Counted from the first letter of the stretch, positions 35,985-45,496 are shown. The stretch is 64,000 nucleotides of DNA from Streptomyces chrestomyceticus JCM 4735 (GCF_003865135.1 NZ_BHZC01000001.1:7068001-7132000); one strand, 5' to 3'. Numbers and translations: made by a program. The notes: a model not told the origin generated them from the letters alone.

Positions 35985-38273
35985 TCAGGTCCGCGGCGCC
36001 ACCGGCTCCAGGCGGACCACCAGCGACTTCGATGCGGGGGTGTTGCTGGTGTCGGCGGTGTGGTCGAGCGGCACCAGGACGTTGGTCTCCGGGTAGTACG
36101 CCGCCGCGCAGCCGCGCGCCGTCGGGTAGTGGACGACGCGGAAGCCGGGCGCGCGCCGCTCCGTACCGTCGGTCCATTCGCTGACGAGGTCCGTGTACGA
36201 GCCGTCGGCCAGGTCGAGCGCGCGGGCGTCCTCGGGGTTGACCAGGACGACGCGGCGGCCGTTCTTGATGCCGCGGTAACGGTCGTCGAGGCCGTAGACG
36301 GTGGTGTTGTACTGGTCGTGCGAGCGCAGCGTCTGGAGGAGCAGCCGGCCTTCGGGCAGGTGCGGGTATTCCACGGGCGCGGCCGTGAAGTTGGCCTTGC
36401 CGGTGGCCGTGGGGAAGCTGCGGCTGTCGCGTGGGGCGTGCGGGAGGGCGAAGCCGCCGGGGCGGGCCACCTTGGCGTTGAAGTCCTCGAAGCCGGGGAC
36501 GACTCGGGCGATCCGGTCACGGATCGCGCCGTAGTCCTTCTCGAATTCCTCCCAGGGCGTGCGGCTGTCCGGCCCGAGGGCGCGGCGCGCGAGACGCGCC
36601 ACGATGGCGGGCTCGGAGAGCAGGTGGGGGCTGGCGGGCGCGAGGCGGCCGCGCGAGGCGTGCACCATGCCCATGGAGTCCTCGACGGTCACGAACTGCT
36701 CGCCGCCCGCCTGCACGTCGCGCTCCGTGCGGCCCAGGGTGGGCAGGATCAGGGCGCGGGCGCCGGTGACGACGTGCGAGCGGTTGAGCTTGGTGGAGAC
36801 GTGGACGGTCAGCCGGGCGCGGCGTACGGCGGCCTCGGTGACGTCCGTGTCGGGAGTGGCGGAGACGAAGTTGCCGCCCATCGCGAAGAAGACCTTGGCG
36901 TCGCCGTCGCGCAGCGCGCGGATGGCCCGTACGACGTCGTAGCCGTGCTCGCGGGGCGGGGCGAAGCCGAACTCCTTCTCCAGGGCGTCCAGGAAGGCGG
37001 GTGCGGGGCGCTCGAAGATGCCCATCGTGCGGTCGCCCTGCACGTTGCTGTGGCCGCGCACCGGGCACACGCCCGCGCCGGGGCGGCCGATGTTGCCGCG
37101 CAGCAGCAGGAAGTTGACGACTTCCTGGATGGTGGGGACGGAGTGCTTGTGCTGGGTCAGGCCCATCGCCCAGCAGACGATCGTGCGGCGCGATGCCAGG
37201 ACCATCTCCAGCGCGCGCTCGATCTCCGCGCGGGTCAGGCCCGTGGCGGCGAGCGTCGCGTCCCAGTCGTCGTCTGCGCGGGCCGCCGCGGCGAACTCCT
37301 CGAAGCCGTGGGTGTGCTCCTCGACGAACTCGGTGTCGACGGCGCCCTCGGTCTCCAGGACGAGCCGGTTCAGCGCGCGGAAGAGGGCCTGGTCGCCGCC
37401 GAGGCGCACCTGGAGGAACAGGTCGGTCAGGGCCGTGCCGCGCCCGGCGAGGCCGCGCGGGCTCTGCGGGTTCTTGAAGCGCTCCAGGCCCGCCTCGGGC
37501 AGCGGGTTGATCGAGATGATCTTCGCGCCGCCGGCCTTGGCCTGCTCCAGGGCGGAGAGCATCCGGGGGTGGTTGGTGCCCGGGTTCTGCCCCGCGACGA
37601 TGATCAGGTCGGCCTTGTACAGGTCCTCCAGCAGGACGCTGCCCTTGCCGATGCCGATGGTCTCCGTGAGCGCGGAGCCGGACGACTCGTGGCACATGTT
37701 CGAGCAGTCGGGCAGGTTGTTCGTGCCGAACTCACGGGCGAAGAGCTGGTAGAGGAAGGCGGCCTCGTTGCTCGTACGGCCGGAGGTGTAGAAGACGGCC
37801 TCGTCGGGGGAGTCGAGCGCGGTCAGCTCCTCGCCGATGATGTCGAAGGCCCGCTCCCAGGACACCGGTACGTACCGGTCGGCGCCCTCGGCCAGATACA
37901 TCGGCTGGGTCAGGCGGCCCTGCTGGCCGAGCCAGTAGCCGCTGCGGTCCGCGAGGTCGGAGACCGGGTGGGCGGCGAAGAAGTCGGGCGTGACACGGCG
38001 CAGCGTGGCCTCCTCGGCCACGGCCTTGGCGCCGTTCTCGCAGAACTCGGCCGTGTGCCGGTGCTCGGGCTCGGGCCAGGCGCAGCCGGGGCAGTCGAAG
38101 CCGTCCTTCTGGTTGACGCGGAGCAGCGTCAGGGCCGTGCGGCGCACGCCCATCTGCTGCTGGGACATGCGCAGCGCGTGGCCGATGGCCGGCAGGCCGA
38201 CGGCATAGTGCTCGGGCGGCGTGACCTCGGGCGAGTCCTGGATCGGGTCCGAAGCGGGCGGCTTGCCTGCCAT
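35985..38273 (-). CDS. FdhF/YdeP-family molybdopterin oxidoreductase
   Basis: 762 residues. The molybdopterin-binding domain is recognisable from RSGYWLGQQGRLTQPMYL, YTSGRTSNEAAFLYQLFAREFGTNNLPDCSNMCHESSG, VAGQNPGTNHPRML and the C-terminal dinucleotide-binding domain LLLQTLRSHDQYNTTVYGLDDRYRGIKNGRRVVLVNPEDA. A CPGC pair near residue 61 and a Cys near 77 may be what remains of an Fe-S site. The family resembles the catalytic subunit of formate dehydrogenase H, but the Sec/Cys position is occupied by the CHESSG segment. The physiological substrate of YdeP-type proteins is not settled. The ATG at 38273 follows AAGGGAG. It is divergent from polA. Confidence 0.88.
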   Translation of the reverse strand: MAGKPPASDPIQDSPEVTPPEHYAVGLPAIGHALRMSQQQMGVRRTALTLLRVNQKDGFDCPGCAWPEPEHRHTAEFCENGAKAVAEEATLRRVTPDFFAAHPVSDLADRSGYWLGQQGRLTQPMYLAEGADRYVPVSWERAFDIIGEELTALDSPDEAVFYTSGRTSNEAAFLYQLFAREFGTNNLPDCSNMCHESSGSALTETIGIGKGSVLLEDLYKADLIIVAGQNPGTNHPRMLSALEQAKAGGAKIISINPLPEAGLERFKNPQSPRGLAGRGTALTDLFLQVRLGGDQALFRALNRLVLETEGAVDTEFVEEHTHGFEEFAAAARADDDWDATLAATGLTRAEIERALEMVLASRRTIVCWAMGLTQHKHSVPTIQEVVNFLLLRGNIGRPGAGVCPVRGHSNVQGDRTMGIFERPAPAFLDALEKEFGFAPPREHGYDVVRAIRALRDGDAKVFFAMGGNFVSATPDTDVTEAAVRRARLTVHVSTKLNRSHVVTGARALILPTLGRTERDVQAGGEQFVTVEDSMGMVHASRGRLAPASPHLLSEPAIVARLARRALGPDSRTPWEEFEKDYGAIRDRIARVVPGFEDFNAKVARPGGFALPHAPRDSRSFPTATGKANFTAAPVEYPHLPEGRLLLQTLRSHDQYNTTVYGLDDRYRGIKNGRRVVLVNPEDARALDLADGSYTDLVSEWTDGTERRAPGFRVVHYPTARGCAAAYYPETNVLVPLDHTADTSNTPASKSLVVRLEPVAPRT

Positions 38274-38439
38274 GGCGCTCTCCCTTGAGCCGGGTGGTGT
38301 GCTGTTAGGGGTACGGCGCCGCCGACACCGCGGGGCGACGATAGGTGCCGTATACAGAATCCTGTCACGGACGGCTGACGGTGGCGCCGCCGCGGTCGTC
38401 GCGGCGGGGATTGTCAGTGGGGCGTGGCAGGATCGGGGT

Positions 38440-41178
38440 GTGGCAGCAAAGGCAGCGAAGAAGAGCGAAGCGACCGGCACCGAAGCGGTGGAGGGCGGCC
38501 GTCCCCGGCTGCTCCTGATGGACGGGCATTCCATGGCGTACCGGGCGTTCTTCGCCCTGCCCGTGGAGAATTTCACCACCGCCTCCGGGCAACCGACCAA
38601 TGCGATCTACGGCTTCGCGTCGATGCTCGCGAACACCCTGCGTGACGAGGCGCCCACGCACTTCGCGGTGGCCTTCGACGTCTCCCGCAAGACCTGGCGC
38701 TCCGAGGAGTTCCCCGACTACAAGGCGAACCGCTCCAAGACCCCCGACGAGTTCAAGGGCCAGGTCGAGCTGATCGGCGAGATGCTGGACGCGATGCACG
38801 TCAAGCGCTTCGCCGTGGAGGGCTTCGAGGCCGACGACGTCATCGCCACGCTCGCCACCCAGGCCACCGCCCAGGGCTTCGAGGTCTCCATCGTCACCGG
38901 CGACCGCGACTCCTTCCAACTGGTCAGCGACGACGTCACGGTGCTGTACCCCACCAAGGGCGTCTCCGAGCTGACCCGCTTCACCCCGGAGAAGGTCCAG
39001 GAGAAGTACGGCCTGAGCCCCGCCCAGTACCCGGACTTCGCGGCGCTGCGCGGCGACCCGTCCGACAACCTGCCCGGCATCCCCGGCGTCGGCGAGAAGA
39101 CCGCCGCGAAGTGGATCAACCAGTTCGGTTCGTTCGCCGAGCTGGTGGAGCGCGCCGACGAGGTCAAGGGCAAGGCCGGGCAGAATTTCCGCGACCACCT
39201 GGAGGCGGTCAAGCTCAACCGTGTCCTGACCGAGATGGTGCGCGACGTGGAGCTGCCCTGCGGCCCCGCCGAGCTGGCGCGCGCGGCGTACGACCGCTCG
39301 GCGCTGACCGTCTTCCTGGAGACGCTGGAGATCCGCAACCAGGGGCTGCGCGAGCGCCTGCTGGCCGCCGACCCGGGCGCCGCGGAGGCCGCCGACGCCG
39401 GGCCCGCGCCCGCCGAGGTGGAGATCGACGGCACGGTCGCCGGCGCCGGCGAGCTGGCCCCCTGGCTGGCCGAGCACGGCGGCAAGCTGCTGGGCGTCTC
39501 CACGGTCGACACCTGGACGGTCGGCAGCGGCAGCGTCGCCGAGGTCGCCCTGGCCACCGCCGAGGGCCCGGCCGTCTGGTTCGACCCCACCACGCTGGAC
39601 GAGGCCGACGAGCGCGCCTTCGCCGCCTGGAGCGCCGACCCGGCGCGCCACAAGGTCATGCACAACGTCAAGGGCCTGATGCGGGTCTTCGGCGAGCACG
39701 GCTGGAGCATCGACGGCGTCACGATGGACACCGCCCTCGCCGCCTACCTGGTCAAGCCCGGCCGCCGCTCCTTCGCGCTGGACGCCCTGTCCGTCGAGTA
39801 CCTGGGCCGCGACCTGGCACCGGCCGCCGAGAGCGACGGACAGCTCGCCTTCGGCGCCGACGACCGCGCCCAGGCCGACGCCCTGATGAACCAGGCCCGT
39901 ACGGTCCTGGATCTCGGCGCCGCCATGACCACCAAGCTCGACGAGGTCGGCGCGGCCGGTCTGCTGCGCGACCTGGAGCTGCCCACCAGCGTGCTGCTGG
40001 CCCGGATGGAGCGGGCCGGCATCGCCGCCGACCGGGGCTGGCTGGAGCGCATCGAGCAGCAGTTCGCCGCCGCCGTCCAGCAGGCCGTGCAGGAGGCGCA
40101 CGCCGCGGCGGGCCACGAGTTCAACCTCGGCTCACCCAAGCAGCTCCAGGAGGTCCTCTTCGGCGAGCTGGGCCTGCCCAAGACCAAGAAGACCAAGACC
40201 GGTTACACCACCGACGCCGACGCCCTGGCCTGGCTCGCCGCGCAGACCGAGAACGAACTCCCGGTGATCATGCTGCGGCACCGGGAGCAGTCCAAGCTGC
40301 GCACCACGGTCGAGGGCCTGATCAAGACGATCGCGGCGGACGGCCGGATCCACACCACCTTCAACCAGACGGTGGCCGCCACCGGCCGCCTCTCGTCCAC
40401 CGAGCCGAACCTGCAGAACATCCCGGTCCGCACCGACGAGGGCCGGGCGATCCGCCGCGGCTTCGTCGTCGGCGAGGGGTACGAATCCCTGCTGACCGCC
40501 GACTACAGCCAGATCGAGCTGCGGGTGATGGCCCACCTCTCCGAGGACGAGGGCCTGATCGAGGCGTTCACCTCCGGCGAGGACCTGCACACCACCGTCG
40601 CCTCCCAGGTCTTCTCGGTCGCCAAGTCCGAGGTCGACCCGGAGATGCGCCGCAAGATCAAGGCGATGTCCTACGGCCTGGCGTACGGCCTGTCCGCGTT
40701 CGGCCTCTCCCAGCAGCTCGGCATCCAGCCCGACGAGGCCCGCCGTCTGATGGACAACTTCTTCGAGCGGTTCGGCGGGGTGCGCGACTACCTCCAGGAC
40801 GTCGTCGACAAGGCCCGCGCCACCGGCTACACCGAGACGATCATGGGCCGCCGCCGCTACCTCCCCGACCTGAACAGCGACAACCGCCAGCGCCGTGAGA
40901 TGGCCGAGCGGATGGCGCTGAACGCCCCCATCCAGGGCACCGCCGCCGACATCGTCAAGGTGGCCATGCTGCGGGTCGACGAGGCGATGCGGGCCGCCGG
41001 CCTCACCTCCCGGATGCTGCTCCAGGTGCACGACGAAATCGTGGTCGAGGTCGCGCCCGGCGAGCGCAAGCAGGTCGAGGAGCTGGTGCGGCGCGAGATG
41101 GCGGGCGCCGTGGAACTGCGTGCCCCGCTGGACGTGTCCGTCGGTTCCGGCGGTGACTGGGAGTCGGCGGCGCACTGA
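38440..41178 (+). CDS. polA: DNA polymerase I
   Basis: 912 residues. The N-terminal 5'-3' exonuclease/flap domain (about 15-310) begins LLLMDGHSMAYRAFFALP and keeps its acidic residues (EGFEADDVIATLA, VTGDRDSFQLV, GDPSDNLPGIPGVGEKTA). The polymerase domain (about 540-912) has motif A (DYSQIELRVMAHLS), the O helix (RRKIKAMSYGLAYGLSAFG) and motif C (LLQVHDEIVVE). The middle 3'-5' exonuclease domain lacks the catalytic DxE and further acidic residues (STVDTWTV, HNVKGLM), so proofreading is probably absent, as in mycobacterial PolA. The GTG at 38440 lies before the first conserved strand. A bidirectional hairpin follows. Role: Okazaki fragment maturation and repair synthesis. Confidence 0.97.
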   Translation: MAAKAAKKSEATGTEAVEGGRPRLLLMDGHSMAYRAFFALPVENFTTASGQPTNAIYGFASMLANTLRDEAPTHFAVAFDVSRKTWRSEEFPDYKANRSKTPDEFKGQVELIGEMLDAMHVKRFAVEGFEADDVIATLATQATAQGFEVSIVTGDRDSFQLVSDDVTVLYPTKGVSELTRFTPEKVQEKYGLSPAQYPDFAALRGDPSDNLPGIPGVGEKTAAKWINQFGSFAELVERADEVKGKAGQNFRDHLEAVKLNRVLTEMVRDVELPCGPAELARAAYDRSALTVFLETLEIRNQGLRERLLAADPGAAEAADAGPAPAEVEIDGTVAGAGELAPWLAEHGGKLLGVSTVDTWTVGSGSVAEVALATAEGPAVWFDPTTLDEADERAFAAWSADPARHKVMHNVKGLMRVFGEHGWSIDGVTMDTALAAYLVKPGRRSFALDALSVEYLGRDLAPAAESDGQLAFGADDRAQADALMNQARTVLDLGAAMTTKLDEVGAAGLLRDLELPTSVLLARMERAGIAADRGWLERIEQQFAAAVQQAVQEAHAAAGHEFNLGSPKQLQEVLFGELGLPKTKKTKTGYTTDADALAWLAAQTENELPVIMLRHREQSKLRTTVEGLIKTIAADGRIHTTFNQTVAATGRLSSTEPNLQNIPVRTDEGRAIRRGFVVGEGYESLLTADYSQIELRVMAHLSEDEGLIEAFTSGEDLHTTVASQVFSVAKSEVDPEMRRKIKAMSYGLAYGLSAFGLSQQLGIQPDEARRLMDNFFERFGGVRDYLQDVVDKARATGYTETIMGRRRYLPDLNSDNRQRREMAERMALNAPIQGTAADIVKVAMLRVDEAMRAAGLTSRMLLQVHDEIVVEVAPGERKQVEELVRREMAGAVELRAPLDVSVGSGGDWESAAH

Positions 41179-41192
41179 GGCGCGTGACGGGG

Positions 41193-41228
41193 GAGGCGCC
41201 GCGCGTAAGGACGGGTGTGCGGCGCCTC
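41193..41228. terminator. Bidirectional hairpin between polA and the DUF4184 gene
   Basis: GAGGCGCCGC (41193-41202) and GCGGCGCCTC (41219-41228) are perfect 10-base inverted repeats with a 16-base loop between convergent genes. Confidence 0.65.
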
Positions 41229-41254
41229 TGCCTCCCGGCCGTGCCGGTGGCCGT

Positions 41255-42115
41255 CTACGGTCGAGCGCCGGAGTGGTCGTACGCGGCCGTGCGGTCGGCC
41301 CGGGGCGTGCGGCGGTGCAGCAGCCGTACCGTCACCGCGTACAGCGGCAGCCCGAGGGCGAGGCCCGCTCCCGCGCCGAAGAGCACGGTCGGCACGTAGT
41401 CGAACCAGGTCACGGCCAGGGCCCCGAACTCGGCGCGGGCCCGCAGCGTGCGGTGCACCGCGCCGCCGGCCAGGCACAGCGCGAGCAGCGCCACGCCGAG
41501 CAGCCGCCTCCTTCCGTCCAGTACCGGCAGCCCGGCCGGGGCCGGGGCGTCCGGCGCCTGCCGCAGCGCCGTCCACAGGAACCAGCCGATCAGGACCAGG
41601 GCCAGCGCCGACGTGCCGTACTGGACGTACATGCAGAGCGGAAAGCCCCCGACGACCTCGTTGAGGACGGGGAACAGCCGGGTGCCCCAGCGGCCCGGAT
41701 GCGTGAACGCGTCCCAGACGATGTGGGTCAGCGCGCCCAGCACCGCCGAGACGTAGAACCACACGGCGAGCGCCGCGAGCGATCGGCCGCCCGCCGGCCA
41801 GGGACGCCCGCGCACCGCCGCGTACACCCTGCCGCGCCAGGCCGCCGGCAGCAGCGCCACCAGCGGTTCGCGCAGCAGCAGCCAGCCGCCGACGAGCAGG
41901 GCGGTGACCAGCACGTCCACCGTGAGCATGCCCGGCAGCCCGTGCGTGACGTCGCCGAAGAGCATGGCGCCGGGCACCACGGAGTCCGCGTAATAGGTCA
42001 GGTCCGGCGCGAACGATCCGGCGACGAGAGCCGAGGCGACCAGCGGTCCGCGTGCCGTCCCGGTCCGCCGCAGGGCCGGGAGCACCGCGGCGGCATGGCT
42101 GAGTGTGAACGGCAT
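41255..42115 (-). CDS. DUF4184-family integral membrane protein
   Basis: 286 residues with about six or seven transmembrane helices. The N-terminus MPFTLSHAAAVLPALRR, then LVAGSFAPDLTYY and HIVWDAFTHPGRWG, with His and Asp residues in membrane-adjacent loops, match DUF4184, a family distantly related to YdjM-type membrane metal-dependent hydrolases. Function is unknown. The start is immediately preceded by AGGGAGAGAG. A palindrome (42126-42143) sits just upstream of the ribosome binding site and may be an operator. It is convergent with polA and divergent from the transglycosylase gene. Confidence 0.8.
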   Translation of the reverse strand: MPFTLSHAAAVLPALRRTGTARGPLVASALVAGSFAPDLTYYADSVVPGAMLFGDVTHGLPGMLTVDVLVTALLVGGWLLLREPLVALLPAAWRGRVYAAVRGRPWPAGGRSLAALAVWFYVSAVLGALTHIVWDAFTHPGRWGTRLFPVLNEVVGGFPLCMYVQYGTSALALVLIGWFLWTALRQAPDAPAPAGLPVLDGRRRLLGVALLALCLAGGAVHRTLRARAEFGALAVTWFDYVPTVLFGAGAGLALGLPLYAVTVRLLHRRTPRADRTAAYDHSGARP

Positions 42116-42125
42116 GACTCTCTCC

Positions 42126-42143
42126 CTGATCGTTTAGGATCAG
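42126..42143. promoter_or_regulatory. Palindrome upstream of the DUF4184 gene
   Basis: CTGATC and GATCAG, perfect 6-base arms around GTTTAG, in an A/T-rich patch 11 bases upstream of the start codon. It could be an operator; a transcriptional role is not shown. Confidence 0.4.
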
Positions 42144-42271
42144 TATGTCTGGCGTTGAGAGCAGTAGATGCCCGCCGGAAGTTGTCGTAGTGTCACGTGA
42201 GTTGGGAGCGCCGGGGTGCGCTGCACGGCGCCGTGCGCGCGGTGGATCAACGCGGAGGGGACGGGCAACAG

Positions 42272-44161
42272 ATGGCAGCCACATTCGGGCGGCGGCTCCG
42301 TAAAGGAGCGGCCTCGACGGCGGTGGCAGCGCTCGCGCTGGCCGCCCTGACCGCGTCCCAGGCGCCGGGCGCGGCCGAGGCCAGGACCGGGAACACCACC
42401 GGGGAGCCCACGGCACCCGCGGGCGACACCCCCATCGACGGCGGCTCGCCCTACTACACCGACCTGCCGCCCCTGAACAGCCCGGTCAAGCCCGGAGGTT
42501 CGCCCGGCACCGGCGGCCCGGTCGCCACCGGCCCGGCCGAGGCCGGCATCCCCGCCACCGTCCTGGACGCGTACAAGAAGGCCGAGGCCCGCGTCGCCCA
42601 GTCCGACCCCGGCTGCCGGCTGCCCTGGCAACTCCTCGCCGCCATCGGCAAGGTGGAATCCGGCCACGCCCGCGGCGGCGCCGTGGACGCCGAGGGCACC
42701 ACCCTGCAGCGCATCACCGGCCCGCAGCTCAACGGCAACGGCTTCGCGAAGATCACCGACACCGACCACGGCGTCTTCGACGGCGACACCACGCACGACC
42801 GCGCGGTGGGCCCGATGCAGTTCATCCCCTCGACCTGGTCCCAGGGCGGCCCCGACGGCACCGGCTGGGGCGCCGACGGCAACGGCGACGGCAAGAAGGA
42901 CCCCAACAACATCTACGACGCCGCCCTCGGCGCCGGCCGCTACCTCTGCGCCAACAACCGCGATCTGTCCGTGCAGAGCGACCTGGACAGGGCCGTCCTC
43001 GGCTACAACCCGTCGCAGGACTATCTGAACCGGGTCATGTCCTGGCTGGCCTTCTACCGCAAGGGCACCCACGAGGTCCCCGACGGCAAGGGCCTGCTGC
43101 CGGTGCACCGCGGTGGCACGGGCAGCGGCCGGGACGTCGCCGCGGGCGCCGGGCCCACCCCGGGCCGTACGACCCACCCCGGCCCCCGGCCCGGCACCGG
43201 ACACGGCGACGGCGGCAAGACCACCGAGCCCGCCCCCGGCGGCAGCAAGCCGGGTGACAAGCCGGGCGGCGGCACACCGGGCGGTAAGCCGGGCGGCGGC
43301 AAGCCGACGACCCCGCCCACCGGCCCCGGCCCCTCCAAGCCCGACCCCACCAAGCCGCCGACCACCCCGCCCACCAAGCCGCCGACCAAGCCCGCGCCGG
43401 TCACCGCACTGGAGCGGCTCGGCGCGCAGGACCTCACGGCCACCGCGGGCGAGGACTTCGCGGAGCCGGTACGCGTACGGGCGAAGAACGCCGAGGGCAA
43501 GCCGGTCGCGGGCGTACCCGTCGAGTTCCGTCTCGTCGGCAAGACCGGCGCCCGTTTCGCGGGCAAGACCGACCATGTCACCGTCCTGACCGGCGCCGAC
43601 GGCATCGCCACCGCGCCGAAGCTCAGCGCGGGCGACCAGGCCGGCAGCTTCACCGTCCGGGCGACCGCGATGGGCCGCCAGGTCCCGCCGGCCGACGTCC
43701 GCGCCACCGTCAAGGCCAAGCCCGCACCCGAGCCCAAGGCCGACGCGCTGGCCCGCACCTCCGACAAGGAGCTGACGGCCAAGGCCGGCACCTTCTTCGC
43801 CGAGGGCGTCGAGGTCAAGGCCACCTACCAGGGGAAGATCGCGGCGGGCGTCGCGGTCACCGCGACCATGGTCACCGACGACCCGAAGCAGCCCGTGGAG
43901 AACGACAAGGGGCCGTACTTCGCGGGCGGCGGTACGGGTGCGGCTGCCGGCGGCGCCGCGGGTGCTGCCGGTGCGGGCAAGGGCACCGGCACGGGTGCCG
44001 ACAAGGCCAAGCCGGTCCGCAGCCTCACCCTCAAGACCGGCGCCGACGGCCTGCTCAAGCTGCCGGAGATCCGCACCGACGGGCAGACCGGCACCTTCCT
44101 GCTGCGCCTGACCACCGCCGACGGCGCGGTCCTGACCGTGAAGCTGACCGTCACGGCGTAA
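42272..44161 (+). CDS. Secreted lytic transglycosylase with C-terminal Ig-like repeats
   Basis: 629 residues. A Sec signal peptide (residues 1-35, RRLRKGAASTAVAALALAALTASQAPGAAEA) is followed by a transglycosylase domain (about 90-270). That domain has the catalytic Glu in LLAAIGKVESGHARGG, the family motifs VGPMQFIPSTWSQ and DPNNIYDAALGAGRYLC, and two or three cysteines. A linker of Gly/Lys/Pro repeats (PGGGKPTTPPTGPGPSKP type, about 300-385) leads into two Ig-like domains of the bacterial Big type (about 390-500 and 500-629). These repeat the pattern LTATAGEDFAEPVRVRAKNAEGKPVAGVPVEF. It cleaves peptidoglycan glycan strands; the Ig repeats probably bind the wall. The ATG has GGAGGGG upstream. 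Confidence 0.9.
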   Translation: MAATFGRRLRKGAASTAVAALALAALTASQAPGAAEARTGNTTGEPTAPAGDTPIDGGSPYYTDLPPLNSPVKPGGSPGTGGPVATGPAEAGIPATVLDAYKKAEARVAQSDPGCRLPWQLLAAIGKVESGHARGGAVDAEGTTLQRITGPQLNGNGFAKITDTDHGVFDGDTTHDRAVGPMQFIPSTWSQGGPDGTGWGADGNGDGKKDPNNIYDAALGAGRYLCANNRDLSVQSDLDRAVLGYNPSQDYLNRVMSWLAFYRKGTHEVPDGKGLLPVHRGGTGSGRDVAAGAGPTPGRTTHPGPRPGTGHGDGGKTTEPAPGGSKPGDKPGGGTPGGKPGGGKPTTPPTGPGPSKPDPTKPPTTPPTKPPTKPAPVTALERLGAQDLTATAGEDFAEPVRVRAKNAEGKPVAGVPVEFRLVGKTGARFAGKTDHVTVLTGADGIATAPKLSAGDQAGSFTVRATAMGRQVPPADVRATVKAKPAPEPKADALARTSDKELTAKAGTFFAEGVEVKATYQGKIAAGVAVTATMVTDDPKQPVENDKGPYFAGGGTGAAAGGAAGAAGAGKGTGTGADKAKPVRSLTLKTGADGLLKLPEIRTDGQTGTFLLRLTTADGAVLTVKLTVTA

Positions 44162-44183
44162 CAGCCGCGCGTACTCCCAGGTC

Positions 44184-44230
44184 ACCGCCACCGCCGTCCC
44201 GCTCCCACCGAGCCGGACGGCGGTGGCGGT
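44184..44230 (+). terminator. Terminator hairpin after the lytic transglycosylase gene
   Basis: A perfect 16-base inverted repeat, ACCGCCACCGCCGTCC (44184-44199) with GGACGGCGGTGGCGGT (44215-44230), 15-base loop, 23 bases after the stop codon. Confidence 0.75.
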
Positions 44231-44349
44231 CGCGCTCCCGGGCCGCGTCCGCGGTGCAACGTGTTCTCATCTGCGCCGCCCGTTGCTACGGTGCCCCAGC
44301 CCTGACGCCTCGACGCCCTGACGCTCCGACCGCTCAAGGGAGGCCGACC

Positions 44350-44484
44350 ATGCGCGCACTGACCGCCGTCACGATCGGACTGGCCGCGGCCTTCGCCCTG
44401 GTCCTCGCCGTCACCGCGGCCGGCCCGCCCAGCGGTGAGACCTCGCCCGAACCGCTGCGCACCACGGTCCCCGCACACCCCTGA
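44350..44484 (+). CDS. SPW_0924-like 44-residue membrane or exported peptide
   Basis: The ATG at 44350 follows GGGAGG at good spacing. The peptide is a single hydrophobic helix (LTAVTIGLAAAFALVLAVTAAG) with a short polar tail PPSGETSPEPLRTTVPAHP. Both parts match my memory of the SPW_0924 family, a tiny protein conserved in Streptomyces, though I cannot run a search. It lies 19 bases upstream of the DUF3068 gene, so the two are probably co-transcribed. Function is unknown. It would be either a one-pass membrane peptide or a secreted peptide after cleavage near AAG. Confidence 0.7.
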   Translation: MRALTAVTIGLAAAFALVLAVTAAGPPSGETSPEPLRTTVPAHP

Positions 44485-44503
44485 GAGGGAGGGCGCCGCC
44501 GCC

Positions 44504-45496
44504 ATGCGACGCAAAGCCAGCCTGGTCCTGCTCGCCTTCGCCGTCTTCTTCGCGGCGCTGTCCCCGCTGCTGCGCTGGTACGCCTTCCCGCGGCTCGCCA
44601 AGATCCCGCCGAACCAGTACCAGGACATGGTGCTGGAGGCGAAGCCCGCCACCCTCCTCGACTACGGCACGATGAAGGCCCGCCAGGTCCCCAAGGTCTC
44701 CATCGTCCAGACCCTCAAGGGCAACGTCGAGGAGTCCGAGCGCATCGAGCGGACCGCCGGCCGCGACGTCGTGGTCTGGGACGCGCTCTCCCACGTCGTG
44801 GGCCCCGACGGCAAGATGGTCTCCCAGATCCCCGAGCGCTACATCTTCGACGCCCACACCCAGGAACCCGTGCACGCCACCGGCGAGATGGTCGACGGCG
44901 ACCCCGTACGGCGTACCGGCATCGAGTTCAAGTGGCCCTTCCTCACGGAGCCGCGCGACTACGACTACTTCGACGCGCAGACCCGTACCTCCGCCCCCAT
45001 CCACTACAAGGGCACCCGCACCTTCCGCGGACTGGACGTGTACTACTTCGAGCAGACCATCCCCTGGACCAAGGTCCCGCTCCCGAAGAAGATGCCGGTC
45101 CAGGGCATCACCCCGCAGGCCGTCGAGAAGGCCGGCACCAGCCGCTGGTACAGCACCAAGCGGATGTTCTGGGTGGAGCCGGTCACCGGCGCGCCCGTCA
45201 ACGGGGAGGAACTTCACCGCGAGGAGCTGCGCGGCGGCAGCCTCGTGCCCGGCGGCGGCAAGGTCACCGCCTTCTCCGGCCACGTCAAGATGCGGCCGGA
45301 CTACGTGGCGGCCACCGTCGACCTGGTGACCTCGCAGCGCCGGCTCGTCCTGCTCCTCACCAGCTACCTGCCCTGGGGCTTCCTCGGCCTCGGCGCCGCG
45401 CTCCTCACGCTGAGCCTCGTACTGGAGGCCCGCGGCCGCCGCCCGGACCCGGGCCGCCCGGAACCGGACCGTACCGAACGCGTCAGCTCCGCTTGA
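44504..45496 (+). CDS. DUF3068-family membrane-anchored protein
   Basis: 330 residues. An N-terminal helix (SLVLLAFAVFFAALSPLL) and a C-terminal helix (LLLLTSYLPWGFLGLGAALLTLSLVLEA) flank an extracellular domain of about 260 residues. That domain carries the family features: YRWYAFPRLAKIP-like start, DYGTMKARQVPKV, FKWPFLTEPRDYDYFD, GLDVYYFEQTIPWTKVPLP and WVEPVTGAPVNGEE. DUF3068 is also called the PorA-related family in actinobacteria; the function is not established. The ATG at 44504 lies 14 bases after GAGGGAGGG. Its 3' end overlaps the convergent hrpB by 14 bases. Confidence 0.88.
   Translation: MRRKASLVLLAFAVFFAALSPLLRWYAFPRLAKIPPNQYQDMVLEAKPATLLDYGTMKARQVPKVSIVQTLKGNVEESERIERTAGRDVVVWDALSHVVGPDGKMVSQIPERYIFDAHTQEPVHATGEMVDGDPVRRTGIEFKWPFLTEPRDYDYFDAQTRTSAPIHYKGTRTFRGLDVYYFEQTIPWTKVPLPKKMPVQGITPQAVEKAGTSRWYSTKRMFWVEPVTGAPVNGEELHREELRGGSLVPGGGKVTAFSGHVKMRPDYVAATVDLVTSQRRLVLLLTSYLPWGFLGLGAALLTLSLVLEARGRRPDPGRPEPDRTERVSSA

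Noticed and set aside
42116..42271. c-di-AMP (ydaO-type) riboswitch before the lytic transglycosylase gene
   Set aside because: The intergenic space is only 156 bases and none of the conserved ydaO motifs was recognised.
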